A DNA stretch of 26,708 bases from the NCBI GenBank assembly GCA_001247695.2, contig LGRX02024665.1:1-26708 (forward strand), given 5' to 3'. Position 1 is the stretch's first letter; the number at the start of each line of letters is the position of its first letter. The notes beneath the pieces were generated by a model. That model saw nothing but the letters and a program-made list of their open reading frames with translations. It had not been told where the DNA came from and made no database searches. This stretch comes from Cymbomonas tetramitiformis. Taxonomy: Eukaryota > Chlorophyta > Pyramimonadophyceae > Pyramimonadales > Pyramimonadaceae. Of this stretch, positions 17,131-26,388 are shown in pieces. The position numbers and the translations under genes are program-made.

Positions 17131-18401
17131 CTATTTGCTAACAGACATGTACAGGTCAAACGTTTGCACAATCACCTTGGCGCGCAGAACTTGTTCAGAC
17201 ACTTCCAGGTGCTGGGCGAGCTCCTTGTACCCGTTGTACTGTGCGATCGCCGACCGTTTCTTGTCCGTGTCCTCGCACTTCAAGTATGTCCAGAGGCTTT
17301 CTCCTATCTTCTCAGCGTCAGCTTTCGCCGCCGGGGTGAGGTCGAACTGACCTGGCCACTGCGGACCTGGTCGTGGTGGAGAAGCGAACATCGCCGGTCG
17401 TGATGGAGGAGAGGCTCCCGGGACTTTGGAGCCCGTTGGCGTCGTTAAAGCAGGTGACCCTCCTACTGCGCCGAGCGCTGGCGCTCCCGGGTAAAAGCCT
17501 CCTCCGCCCAGTTGGAACATTTGGGCGAACGGGCCTGCTGCTGTTACTGCCTGTTACCGGTGACGTACCAACCGCCCCCCCCCACACCAGTTACAAGTTC
17601 CGTGTCTTTCAATCTGGACCTCAAGCCAGAGTTCCCTCCTCCACAATAAACACAAACAACTTGAACGTAACAACTAGCTCCTACCTGCACGGCTGTCTTC
17701 AGGATCTCCCTCATCGCTGCAGCCTCCGAGGCGTGGTGATTGTTAATCTCCTTCAAGGTGTCCGCGTTCTTGTCTAGCATCCTCTGTTGGGCCAGTGCAT
17801 TATTTTCGAGCATCTTCGCCTGGGCCTCGTGGGCCATTTTCGCAGTCTCGGCAGTGGTCCTTTGGAAAGACTCCTGTGCCTCCTTCAAAAGCGAGTCCCG
17901 AGAAGTAAGCGCCTTCGTGTTCTCCTCCAGCAAAGCCTGTTGCGCCTTCGTGTTCTCCTCCAGCAACACCTGCTGCCCTGACCAGAATGAACCCAATGTT
18001 GTCTGGTGCTCCTTGGCACGAGTCTCCTCCCGTTGCTTCGCCTCGGCCATCTGCATCTGCAGGGCTTCAGCGTGCTTCGTCGTTAGGAGCTCCACTGTCT
18101 TACGGCTTTCGTCTCGCTCGGCAGACAGGGCCGAAGCCAGTTGTTTTTCCCCACGCAGACGTTCATCCTCCACCTTCTTCTGCATCTCTTCTCGAAGGCT
18201 CGCCAGTGTCTCATCCGCCTTCTTCTTCTCGGCCTCCACTGCTTCCTTGGCCTTCTTCAGCTCATTAAGGTCCCGCTCGCTTTCTTCACGTTTCCGCTTG
18301 TCACCGACGCTCTGCAGCCTCCGCGTCTCGTCGTTCACCGACACCGCGAGCAAGGCACTCCTCAACTCCCCCTCTTTCACGTTCTGCGGAGGTCCGTCCA
18401 T
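17131..18401 (-). CDS. Coiled-coil protein with one intron, gag-like candidate
   Basis: Exon 1 is 18401-17685 (239 codons from ATG 18401, with only TTG further upstream). The intron is 17684-17551 (134 bp, GTAGGA...AACAG), exon 2 is 17550-17131 (139 codons and TAG). The splice is exactly in phase 0. Exon 1 is a long, charged, Ala/Glu/Lys-rich helix with heptad-like repeats (KKADETLASLREEMQKKVED) and an internal LLEENTKAQQA/LLEENTKALTS duplication, so an extended coiled coil is expected. Exon 2 starts Gly/Pro-rich (FQLGGGGFYPG) and ends in a compact acidic/helical tail with WTYLKCEDTDKK and a run of potential helices. I do not recognise the family. Coiled coil plus low-complexity linker plus small helical end, next to a retropepsin gene on the same strand, would suit a gag-like protein. 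A host structural protein is equally possible. Confidence 0.55.
17551..17684 (-). other. 134-bp intron of the coiled-coil gene
   Basis: On the minus strand, donor CAG|GTAGGAG and acceptor GGTAACAG|GCAG. Reading through would add a cysteine/glycine-rich stretch and then stop. Splicing restores a single frame. It contains a run of nine to ten C on the plus strand. Confidence 0.65.
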
Positions 18402-19774
18402 GCGTAACAAAACATCGGTCAGTACGTACCAAGCTGTAACAAAAAAACAGACGATCGTAACTCAAGCAAAACTGGTACCTGGTCCTTTTTGTCGCACCAC
18501 TGGTCATTTTTGTCGCTGTCGCAGAATATTCTTTTGTCGCGAGACCACCGCACAGAATCTTCTCAAAAAAACAGTGAATTCTGTTCGTTCCCTTAAAGGG
18601 GTAAAGCAGGTTTTCGGAAAATAAATGGAGACATGAATTCGACATCGTCGTTCGAACAGTGTCAAGGTGCCCCAAAAATTTTCGCCATCCAAAATTTTAA
18701 ACTTCAGGTTGTCGCAACTGTCTGTCAACCGACGGATCGGACCTTCGACCGCCCGCTAGATCAGTCAAAATGAAATCTGACTCGGAAACCGAATCTAAAT
18801 TTTGTCGCAAGCATGTAGAAGATACAGCAGCCCTCCGTCGACTGTTTACTTATCGACGGATCAAACCGTCGAACGACCGCTCGATCAGAAAAAAATGAAA
18901 TCCGCATCGGAAACCGAATCTAGTTTGTGTCGCTAGGATGTCGAAGATACAGCAACCCTCCAGTCGACTGTTTGTCGACCGAACGATCTAACCGTCGACA
19001 GACCGCCCGATCAGTAAAAATACAGAAATCCGCTCGATCGATCAGAAATCCGCATCGGAAATCGAATCTTGGGGCTGTCACAAGAAGTGTCGCAAGACTG
19101 TCGCAAGGATCTAGGATGTAGAAGATCCAGTGACACAGCAGCCCTCCAGAGTCCAGTCGACTGTTTTCCGACCGCGTGTCCGCGTCACAGTCCGCGTCAC
19201 AGTCCGCGTCACGGTCCCATCTTCCCAAGGTCACCGTCACCACATCTTGAACAACTACAGTATCCTTTAATCTTAAGCGACCGACAACCTGTGTTGTAAT
19301 TACCAGGCGCCGACAACGACCAACCGACCTCCGCGGCGTATTGATGTTCTTCGTTTGTTTTTTTGTTTGACTATTTTAGTTTCTGACTAGCGCACTGTTC
19401 CCTACAGTGTTGTTTACTCCGCCCTTTTTTTGTACTTTGTTTCTGCGCTGGGATTGCGCCCTTGGAGCCCCTAGACATTTTTCTTATCCCCAACACGCAT
19501 GCCTTGTATAGCGCGCTGTTCTTTTTGCAGGATCTAGTGCGTTGAACGAAGGCAACAGAAAACTTGGCTGCTAGCTCCCTTTTAGCATTTCGGTTTGATT
19601 TCGTTGGCAGTGCTTGAATTCCGTCCGCCGGGAATCTTGCACGCCGACTCCCATCTCTGCTCTTTAGCGTGCAGTTATTTGCAGAATCTCGTGCGCTGTC
19701 GGTGACTGACGCATTGCCTCCCTTTCCGGAGTTTGTTTTTACGCTGGGAGTGCTTGGAGCCCGTTGGGCATCTT

Positions 19775-19960
19775 TGCTGGAACAGTCACACCGCTCGCTT
19801 TGTGACTCTTCCTATAGTAGATAGTGTGTATGACTGTCACCCGAACCCGAACCCTAACTGTTTATGCCCGTTATATCGGGTTAACTTACCAACTTTATGA
19901 GATTCTGAGAAAACCTATCACTGAGTGAATATATCCCGAGTCCTAGGGGTATATCCAACA
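19775..19960 (+). repeat. 5' LTR of the gag-only element (186 bp)
   Basis: TGCTGGAACAGTC ... ATATCCAACA. It is identical to the 3' LTR except for an extra 4 bp (ATAG) near 19820. It contains CCCGAACCCGAACCCTAAC, which resembles telomeric repeat sequence. Confidence 0.95.
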
Positions 19961-20349
19961 GGTTTGGCCCCACGCACACTTTATTTAGACACTGCGTAGT
20001 TTGGCCATGTCAGGCTAAACACCGACGCTTGAGATGGAGTGAGGGGCTCCTCTAGAGGCGCGGCGGAGCGGTATGGCCTAGTTACGCGGCTGGTTGATTG
20101 GACTTACGGAGAGCTCGGGCTCGTGGCTGCTTGATTTTCCCGTACTACGCGTTGGTAGCCGTTGGAATTTTGGTCGGATCCGACACCAAGTTCCTTGGCC
20201 GCGTTGTTAGATCCACATGCACGTTTGGGGAATCTTTTACGCCGCAGCTTTCCTTCTTTTCCTCGACAACCGCCTACCGACTTTTGGCCGCCGCTCCTTC
20301 CGCACCTCGCCACATTTACCCTCACTTCGTCTCTATAGTCTTCTACATC
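19961..20349 (+). other. Leader of the gag-only element
   Basis: It follows the 5' LTR (GGTTTGGCCCCACGC..., the place of the primer binding site; I cannot assign the tRNA). A frame is open from about 20098 but the first convincing ATG is 20350. Confidence 0.5.
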
Positions 20350-20721
20350 ATGGTTGCGACTAGATTGACCTCAAGTATGGCGTCACGCCGACGCTCACTA
20401 GCTACAATTTTCGACTCCGCCGCCGCACGTAATTCCGTCACGCCGGCTACGCCGGCGCCCGCTGGTGCTCCAGCTGCGAACTCCGCCCAAGCCGTATTCT
20501 TGGCGGGTGTTCGCTCGCTCACGCGTGAGCGCTTCGACGAGAGCGTCCCGGCGAAGCACGTCATCCGGAAATGCTTTCCCGACAAGCATGACCGATTTAC
20601 GGGTACGGAGTCGAACGCTCAGGTGCTCCTCTCCAAGCTGGTGCCTGCTCTCCAGGAGGCATTCGAGGCCGAGGACGCGCTGTTTGCCCCCGTATGTTCG
20701 ACTTGGGGGACTCCACGTTAG
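20350..20721 (+). CDS. Gag-like protein, segment 1
   Basis: Start ATG 20350 (MVATRLTSS). The segment has an Ala/Pro-rich linker and then an acidic/helical stretch (RKCFPDKHDRFTG ... LVPALQEAFEAEDALFAP), like the start of a gag capsid region. The frame closes at TAG 20719-20721, but from about 20685 frame 3 continues the protein. The change is -1 and falls in or near GCCCCCG/TGGGGGA runs. Either two programmed shifts or single-base losses; degeneration is the simpler view. Confidence 0.55.
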   Translation: MVATRLTSSMASRRRSLATIFDSAAARNSVTPATPAPAGAPAANSAQAVFLAGVRSLTRERFDESVPAKHVIRKCFPDKHDRFTGTESNAQVLLSKLVPALQEAFEAEDALFAPVCSTWGTPR

Positions 20722-21760
20722 CCGTGCGACCCGAGGCCAACAAGCTCCTCTTCTCAACTCGCGAGCTCATCGTGTCTCCCGCCTCTCCAGCGGGTGACTG
20801 GCTCGAGGCATCTGCGACCTTGCACCCTCTGGACGGCAAGCGGGCCCTGCTGGAGCTCGCAAGGCGTCTGCTGGACTCCGGTGCGCCCTTCCAGGGGACA
20901 TCGGACCTCCTTGGCGTCCGTTTTAAGGCCCACACCGACCCGTCCGAGTCCATCACGGACTTCAACGCGGCCTTACGGTCCGCCAGGAGGCGCAACACCC
21001 TCGACGATGACGAGGTGAAGGAGCTCTTCCTCGCCGCGCTGGACCCTGCTTTCTACGCGCCGGTGGTGTCGAGGCTCTTCACCCACCAGCAGCGAGCGGC
21101 CGTGGACCTTCTTACCATTCAACAATGGGTCCTCGAGTGCTACGCCCGACACGTGGCGGCCGGTACGCACACTGCCTCGTTCGCCCTGTCCGCAGCGGCC
21201 GTGGCCACTGACGGCGACACCTCGCAGCTGTCCGACCTCACGGCCATCATCCTCGACGTGAAGCAGCAGCTGAAGGTCCTCACGGACAAGGTCAACGGGC
21301 GGGGTTTTACCCCGCGGGCGGACAAGAACAAGATCGGCAACGGGGGAGGCGGCTCCGGTGTTCGTTTTGCGGCGGGTGACCTCCCGTCGGGGGGAAACTG
21401 GCCGCAGTCGCAGGTGAGGAAGCGCGTTGCTTTCCACAAAGGCAGCGGCGACTTCATTCCATTCTGCCAAAATTCAACGTGCAAGGAGGACGAGGCACGC
21501 CACTGGCACCGCGACTGCCCGAACGGCGGCAAGCACGGCGTTGGGGGAAGCTTCCACAGCTTCTCCCTCGGTGACATCGAGAACGACTTGCTGGCGGAGC
21601 AGTTTCAGACGGCCATGGGCGAGCACGACGGCGAGCGGTTCGATGCGCTCTGCCTTCTGGCGGGGGGCAAGCCGGAGATGCTCGACGGCGTTTCGGCGTG
21701 TTCCTTCGGGATCGAGCCGGAGCAGGAAAACGGTGCGTTGCAGGAGTTCCTGCCTACTGC
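20694..21760 (+). CDS. Gag-like protein, segment 2 with zinc-knuckle-like motif
   Basis: This is the capsid-like helical region (SPAGDWLEASATL, SITDFNAALRSARRRNTLDDD, LFLAALDPAFY), of the sort seen in retrotransposon gag. A basic Gly-rich linker follows. Then comes a Cys/His cluster at 21465-21518, C-x4-C-x8-HWHRDC, resembling a CCHC nucleocapsid knuckle with altered spacing. It continues upstream segment 1 after a -1 shift. Frame 3 stays open to 21926, but after about 21730-21760 the frame-2 reading is more protein-like. No catalytic motif is seen. Confidence 0.6.
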
Positions 21761-22684
21761 CAGCCTGCCACCCACATGGGCGGCTTCACGGTCGGTGGTG
21801 TCGAGAGCGGGATCTCGGCTGCCGCTTGCACGCATGTCCGGGAGGACCCACCGCCGGCTCCACCGCCGGCGGCAATCGAGCATGTTTACCCGGGCGGGTC
21901 GGAGGCGTCCGACACCGGTGACATGATGCCGGTGGACCCCGTGCACGCGCACGAGCCCGACCTCTGCTTTGCGGACCGGATCGCGCGGATGGGGGGACTC
22001 TCGATCACGGCTGCGGGCAAGGACTTGGCGATGCGGTACATGCACGCCGGGTCGGAGACCGACTCTTGCGACGGCGACGCGGACGGATCAGCGGCTGGGT
22101 ATGACCCTATTGACGGTGAGGATGCGGTCCCGCAGCCTCTAACATCTCGTCGGGGATGCGGTGCACCGCCTTGGGGGTTTGGCCGCTCTTCGGCGATTGC
22201 GGTGATGGTGTGTGCTCTCTTCTGTGTTTGCGCCACCGCGGCGCCAATCTCGGCTGCCACTCTTGGCGAGGCATGTGCACCGGACCACACCGGCCTGGAG
22301 GTCGGTGGTGCTGCCGAGGCGACCACCAGCGAGCCTGCATTCACTTCTGCGGCACCGGTTGCTATTCCACCGCGCCGGCACGGCCGGCACCGTGCTCGGC
22401 AAGGCCTTCACAATGCACCAATCGGGCTTTACATCCCGGTACCTCCACTCCCGGTCCCGCCCGCTTCACCGCTGTATTGGGATGCACCACCGTCACCGGA
22501 CTACTCACCGGGACCGACTACTGACGAGGAGGACGAGGAGAATCCCTCGCACGACGATCGAGACCTTTCAGATTTCTTCTGGAGCTCTACGAATGATTCA
22601 ATCACGGCATCGACATCTTCAATTCACGGCACCATGACTGTGCTGCGGGCCGGCACAACAGTGCCACCGCCAGCTAGTGGCTAG
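21755..22684 (+). CDS. Gag-like polyprotein C-terminal segment
   Basis: Frame 2 continues with PATHMGGFTVGGVESG, an acidic stretch, then a hydrophobic segment (SAIAVMVCALFCVCATAA) that could span a membrane, a Pro-rich region (PVPPLPVPPASP) and an acidic tail, ending at TAG 22682-22684. It is joined to segment 2 by a second -1 frame change. I do not recognise a domain. The frame is technically open from 21698. The hydrophobic segment is unusual for gag. Confidence 0.45.
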   Translation, partial: YCQPATHMGGFTVGGVESGISAAACTHVREDPPPAPPPAAIEHVYPGGSEASDTGDMMPVDPVHAHEPDLCFADRIARMGGLSITAAGKDLAMRYMHAGSETDSCDGDADGSAAGYDPIDGEDAVPQPLTSRRGCGAPPWGFGRSSAIAVMVCALFCVCATAAPISAATLGEACAPDHTGLEVGGAAEATTSEPAFTSAAPVAIPPRRHGRHRARQGLHNAPIGLYIPVPPLPVPPASPLYWDAPPSPDYSPGPTTDEEDEENPSHDDRDLSDFFWSSTNDSITASTSSIHGTMTVLRAGTTVPPPASG

Positions 22685-22898
22685 GAAGTTAATCATGCCG
22701 CTCCTGCACAGTGAGATTGACCGTAGCTGTATGTGCAGAAGGGTCCGATCACGGACCGGTTTCAGGTTTACGACTCTTGACTGGGAACCGCCCTGCCAGA
22801 AAGGACAGGCCTTCCCTTAGAGCCAAATTTCCACCGCTGTAGATGGTGTTTGTTCACAGGTTTCACTTTCGGCTAGCCAGTCACCACACTAGGTGGTG

Positions 22899-23080
22899 TG
22901 CTGGAACAGTCACACCGCTCGCTTTGTGACTCTTCCTATAGTAGTGTGTATGACTGTCACCCGAACCCGAACCCTAACTGTTTATGCCCGTTATATCGGG
23001 TTAACTTACCAACTTTATGAGATTCTGAGAAAACCTATCACTGAGTGAATATATCCCGAGTCCTAGGGGTATATCCAACA
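22899..23080 (+). repeat. 3' LTR of the gag-only element (182 bp)
   Basis: Same as the 5' LTR without the 4-bp ATAG. The high identity indicates a recent insertion. Confidence 0.95.
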
Positions 23081-23095
23081 ATCTTGCCTATCGGG

Positions 23096-23112
23096 TTGGG
23101 TTCGATTCCCAA
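23096..23112 (+). other. tRNA T-arm-like sequence with a B-box (R1 copy)
   Basis: TTGGG-TTCGATT-CCCAA forms a perfect 5-bp T-stem with a 7-nt loop and contains GGTTCGATTCC, the RNA polymerase III B-box consensus. The LTR insertion has cut away the upstream half in this copy. The uninterrupted copy is at 26372-26388. The rest does not fold as a convincing tRNA, so it is at best a tRNA-derived (SINE-like) vestige. Confidence 0.4.
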
Positions 23113-24407
23113 CACCTCTGCTGACTGGCGCGCTGTTTTTTTGCAGGTTAGCATGCGTTTTCGGCGTCAACATTGCTGTCTTTTTTTATTTTCGTGCGTT
23201 GCTGTTACGATGTGCATGCTATTGTTTTGACTATCCTAAATTGTACTTATTTACAGATCTGTGCCTGCAGGAACTCTGCGATTTTACCTGGTACCTGGTC
23301 CTTTTTGTCGCACCACTGGTCATTTTTGTCGCTGTCGCAGAATATTCTTTTGTCGCGAGACCACCGCACAGAATCTTCTCAAAAAAACAGTGAATTCTGT
23401 TCGTTCGGTAAAGCAGGTTTTCAGAAAATAAATGGAGACATGAATTCGACATCGTCGTTCGAACAGTGTCAAGGTGCCCCAAAAATTTTCGCCATCCAAA
23501 ATTTTAAACTTCAGGTTGTCGCAACTGTCTGTCAACCGACGGATCGGACCTTCGACCGACCGCTAGATCAGTCAAAATGAAATCTGACTCGGAAACCGAA
23601 TCTAAATTTTGTCGCAAGCATGTAGAAGATACAGCAGCCCTCCGTCGACTGTTTACTTACCGACGGATCAAACCGTCGAACGACCGCTCGATCAGGAAAA
23701 AATGAAATCCGCATCGGAAACCGAATCTAGTTTGTGTCGCTAGGATGTCGAAGATACAGCAGCCCTCCAGTCGACTGTTTGTCGACCGAACGATCTAACC
23801 GTCGACAGACCGCCCGATCAGAAAAAATACAGAAATCCGCTCGATCGATCAGAAATCCGCATCGGAAATCGAATCTTGGGGCTGTCACAAGAAGTGTCAC
23901 AAGAAGTGTCGCAAGACTGTCGCAAGGATCTAGGATGTAGAAGATCCAGTACAGCAGCCCTCCAGAGTCCAGTCGACTGTTTTCCGACCGCGTGTCCGCG
24001 TCACAGTCCGCGTCACGGTCCCATCTTCCCAAGGTCACCGTCACCACATCTTGAACAACTACAGTACAGTATCCTTTAATCTTAAGCGACTGACAACCTA
24101 TATTGTAATTACCAGGCGCCGACAACGACCAACCGACCTCCGCGGCGTATTGATGTTCTTCGTTTGTTTTTTTTTGTTTGACTATTTTAGTTTCTGACTA
24201 GCGCACTGTTCCCTACAGTGTTGTTTACTCCGCCCTTTTTGTACTTTGTTTCTGCGCTGGGATTGCGCCCTTGGAGCCCCTAGACATTTTTCTTATCCCC
24301 AACACGCATGCCTTGTATAGCGCGCTGTTCTTTTTGCAGGATCTAGTGCGTTGAACGAAGGCAACAGAAAACTTGGCTGCTAGCTCCCTTTTAGCATTTC
24401 GGTTTGA

Positions 24408-24634
24408 TCATGAAGGGGGTGACTTTGTGTCACTGACGGTCAACCCCCTTTCTGTGTCACCCCTCACTGCGAGTGTCACTTGCAGTCTGTCACGTGCTCT
24501 CCGACAGACAATCCGACACACACAAAACCCTGAGTAATTGTGTTATCAAATTGTCTTAGCCGTTTCACCAGTTCCTGACTGTTTCCCGAGCTGTGAATAT
24601 ATATCTCACTATATATATATCACACTCTTCGTGA
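24408..24634 (+). repeat. 5' LTR of the small element (227 bp)
   Basis: It begins TCATGAAG and ends CTTCGTGA, which are inverted repeats of each other apart from one base, instead of the usual TG...CA. It is identical to 25954-26180. It includes a TATATATCTCACTATATATATA patch that could hold a TATA element. Confidence 0.95.
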
Positions 24635-24682
24635 GGTTATCGGCCTGTTCCACGTATTTTCGTGAACGGTGCTTTGGCTATT

Positions 24683-25050
24683 TCCCGTATCTACACGTAT
24701 CTACGCATCTACGCATCTTCGCCGCAACGTATCTTCAACGTGTCTCCGTTTCAACGTATCTACAACTGTCTCCACGTATCTACAACGTATCTATTTGCGG
24801 CCACGTATCTCTCGGAACTTTTCCGCGCATCTTCACCAACGTTTTTCGGTTAATTTACCACCTCGTATCTTCGTATCTACGTATCTTCAACGCATCTATA
24901 TTTCAACGTTTGCTTCAACGTGTCTCTTCACGTATCTATTCGCGGCCACGTATCTCCCGGATCTCTTCCGCGCATCTTCGCTCATCTACGTTTTCCCTTT
25001 GAGTTCTATTTCGTGTCCACTTCTTTATCAACGCATCTACTTTGTCAACA
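24683..25050 (+). repeat. Degenerate (A)CGTATCTAC repeat region
   Basis: About a dozen exact GTATCT words plus several GCATCT variants, spaced by 5 to 30 bases, in the leader of the small LTR element. The open frames here (Tyr/Ile/Ser-rich) are a by-product of the repeat. Confidence 0.8.
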
Positions 25051-25264
25051 CGATTTTACTTTACGCTCTGGCTGGCAGCACTTATCCTGCAGCAAAATTG
25101 GCTTATCTCACGAAGTTTTTGACCTGACCGGCGTTTTCCCCGCGAAATTTGACCCATCATTGGTCATGGGTTTTCATCGCTGGAAATGGTTAATTTTACA
25201 GAAATTTAAGTTGTCGCCACAAACCCAAACCTCTTCCCCTTCAGATTTTACAGTTTCAGTGGTC

Positions 25265-25690
25265 ATGGCTTCTTTGCGTCAGCGTGCCCGCATGGTAGCG
25301 TTGCATTCTACGCTGAACTTACTTCGACAACGACATTTTACCTCTGGCAACGCTCTGGTGGTGTCTGGTGGTGCTTGCGCACCAGACATCAACCTCGACG
25401 CCAACATTTCCGTCGTCGACGACGAACTCACTGACTTCCACGACTTCATCTCTCCGCTTCCCTCGCCTTCGCCTTACACGCCCCCTAGTCACCATCTGGT
25501 GGTGTCTGGTGGTGCTATCGCACTCACTTCGCCCTTCGCCATCGTCCCTTTTGGGTTTCTTCCCATGCACTCAATCACGTCCCCTCTCCGCATTTTTCAC
25601 TTTCCACCTCCCTACCCCCTCTCCATCGACGCATTCGCTATGGTGGTGCCTGGCCGCTTTTGGCTCTTGTACCGTACAGGGATTGGTTGA
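25265..25690 (+). CDS. Hypothetical 141-codon frame inside the small LTR element
   Basis: The ATG at 25265 gives MASLRQRARMVALHSTLNLL and then two copies of LVVSGGA linked by an acidic stretch (DINLDANISVVDDELTDFHDF) and a Pro/Phe-rich region. The LVVSGGA copies come from a 22-bp exact DNA repeat at 25354-25375 and 25495-25516, 141 bp apart. The frame is open upstream to 24920 through low-complexity sequence. I do not recognise it. It could be a remnant of gag or non-coding. Confidence 0.25.
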   Translation: MASLRQRARMVALHSTLNLLRQRHFTSGNALVVSGGACAPDINLDANISVVDDELTDFHDFISPLPSPSPYTPPSHHLVVSGGAIALTSPFAIVPFGFLPMHSITSPLRIFHFPPPYPLSIDAFAMVVPGRFWLLYRTGIG

Positions 25691-25953
25691 CCGTCACCTT
25701 GGTGGCACTCGACACCCTCCACCATCGAGGGCACCACCGCCACCGAGAATTAGAACAGACATCGGCAGTTTTGTGTTATGACCTAGCAAGCCTAGACATG
25801 CAGTTGTTGCTTAGCCGTCGCCCACGCGGGGATCCGCCACTAGATGGACTGAAAAAGGTCCCATTGGTCCGAGTAACATTTGTGTACTAGCTAGGACCTA
25901 GGGTGAATTGCTGCATCCTGCCTGTGACCTCACACCTTCGGGGTGAGGTGGTG

Positions 25954-26180
25954 TCATGAAGGGGGTGACTTTGTGTCACTGACGGTCAACCCCCTTTCTG
26001 TGTCACCCCTCACTGCGAGTGTCACTTGCAGTCTGTCACGTGCTCTCCGACAGACAATCCGACACACACAAAACCCTGAGTAATTGTGTTATCAAATTGT
26101 CTTAGCCGTTTCACCAGTTCCTGACTGTTTCCCGAGCTGTGAATATATATCTCACTATATATATATCACACTCTTCGTGA
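25954..26180 (+). repeat. 3' LTR of the small element (227 bp)
   Basis: Identical to the 5' LTR. It is preceded by purine-rich GGGGTGAGGTGGTG (25940-25953), the likely polypurine tract. Confidence 0.95.
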
Positions 26181-26371
26181 TTTGATTTCGTTGGCAGTGC
26201 TTGAATTCCGTCCGCCGGGAATCTTGCACGCCGACTCCCATCTTTGCTCTTTAGCGTGCAGTTATTTGCAGAATCTCGTGCGCTGTCGGTGACTGACGCA
26301 TTGCCTCCCTTTCCGGAGTTTGTTTTTACGCTGGGAGTGCTTGGAGCCCGTTGGGCATCTTGCCTATCGGG

Positions 26372-26388
26372 TTGGGTTCGATTCCCAA
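26372..26388 (+). other. tRNA T-arm-like sequence with a B-box (R2 copy)
   Basis: Same 17-bp arm as at 23096-23112, here with its upstream context intact (GGGAGTGCTTGGAGCCCGTT about 40 bp before). The acceptor-like ends pair only partly. Confidence 0.4.

Larger units (their letters stand above)
19770..23085 (+). mobile_element. Non-autonomous gag-only LTR retrotransposon (TR-GAG type), 3.3 kb
   Basis: The element spans 19775-23080 and is bounded by LTRs that start TG and end CA. It is flanked on both sides by ATCTT (19770-19774 and 23081-23085). R2 keeps the unoccupied target (GGGCATCTTGCC near 26354), so the borders are certain. The interior codes for a gag-like protein but no protease, RT, RNase H or integrase is visible, so it needs enzymes from another element. 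Confidence 0.93.
18472..23285. repeat. Tandem duplication copy R1 (about 1.5 kb without its insertion)
   Basis: From CTGGTACCTGGTCCTTTTTG to CTGCAGGAACTCTGCGATTTT this matches R2 (23288-26560), with a start offset of 4816. R1 itself is 18472-19774 plus 23081/23086-23285. The middle is an LTR element. Relative to R2 it has an extra 9 bp near 18592, an extra ACAGTCCGCGTC unit near 19190 and lacks a GTCACAAGAA unit near 19085. No protein is recognised in it. Its left half consists of about 125-bp subrepeats ending CAGCAGCCCTCC; its right half of diverged units carrying TTTTTGCAG. Confidence 0.92.
24403..26185 (+). mobile_element. Small non-autonomous LTR element (1.77 kb) with identical LTRs
   Basis: The element spans 24408-26180 and is flanked by TTTGA (24403-24407 and 26181-26185). 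R1 keeps the empty site, GGTTTGATTTCGTTGG near 19601. The two 227-bp LTRs are identical. The 1.3-kb interior has no recognisable gag or pol. By size and content it is a LARD/TRIM-like element mobilised in trans, and very recent. Confidence 0.9.

Noticed and set aside
17740..18624. 294-codon plus-strand frame opposite the coiled-coil gene
   Set aside because: It is Ser/Cys/Phe-rich, the mirror of an Ala/Glu/Lys-rich coding strand; the minus-strand reading is spliced in phase and far more protein-like.
18927..19243. Frames on both strands in R, also present at 23734-24125
   Set aside because: Arg/Ser- or Asp-rich products of the 125-bp subrepeats and CCGCGTCACAGT repeats. Copies differ by frame-breaking indels.
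19741..23120. Complete tRNA gene around the B-box
   Set aside because: Only the T-arm is good; D- and anticodon arms do not form and acceptor ends pair poorly.
24538..25127. Overlapping open frames of about 150 codons rich in Tyr, Ile and Ser
   Set aside because: They arise from the CGTATCTAC repeat, are open in several frames at once and show no domain.
25660..25890. 76-codon frame before the 3' LTR of the small element
   Set aside because: No recognisable motif and overlaps another frame; not enough to call a gene.
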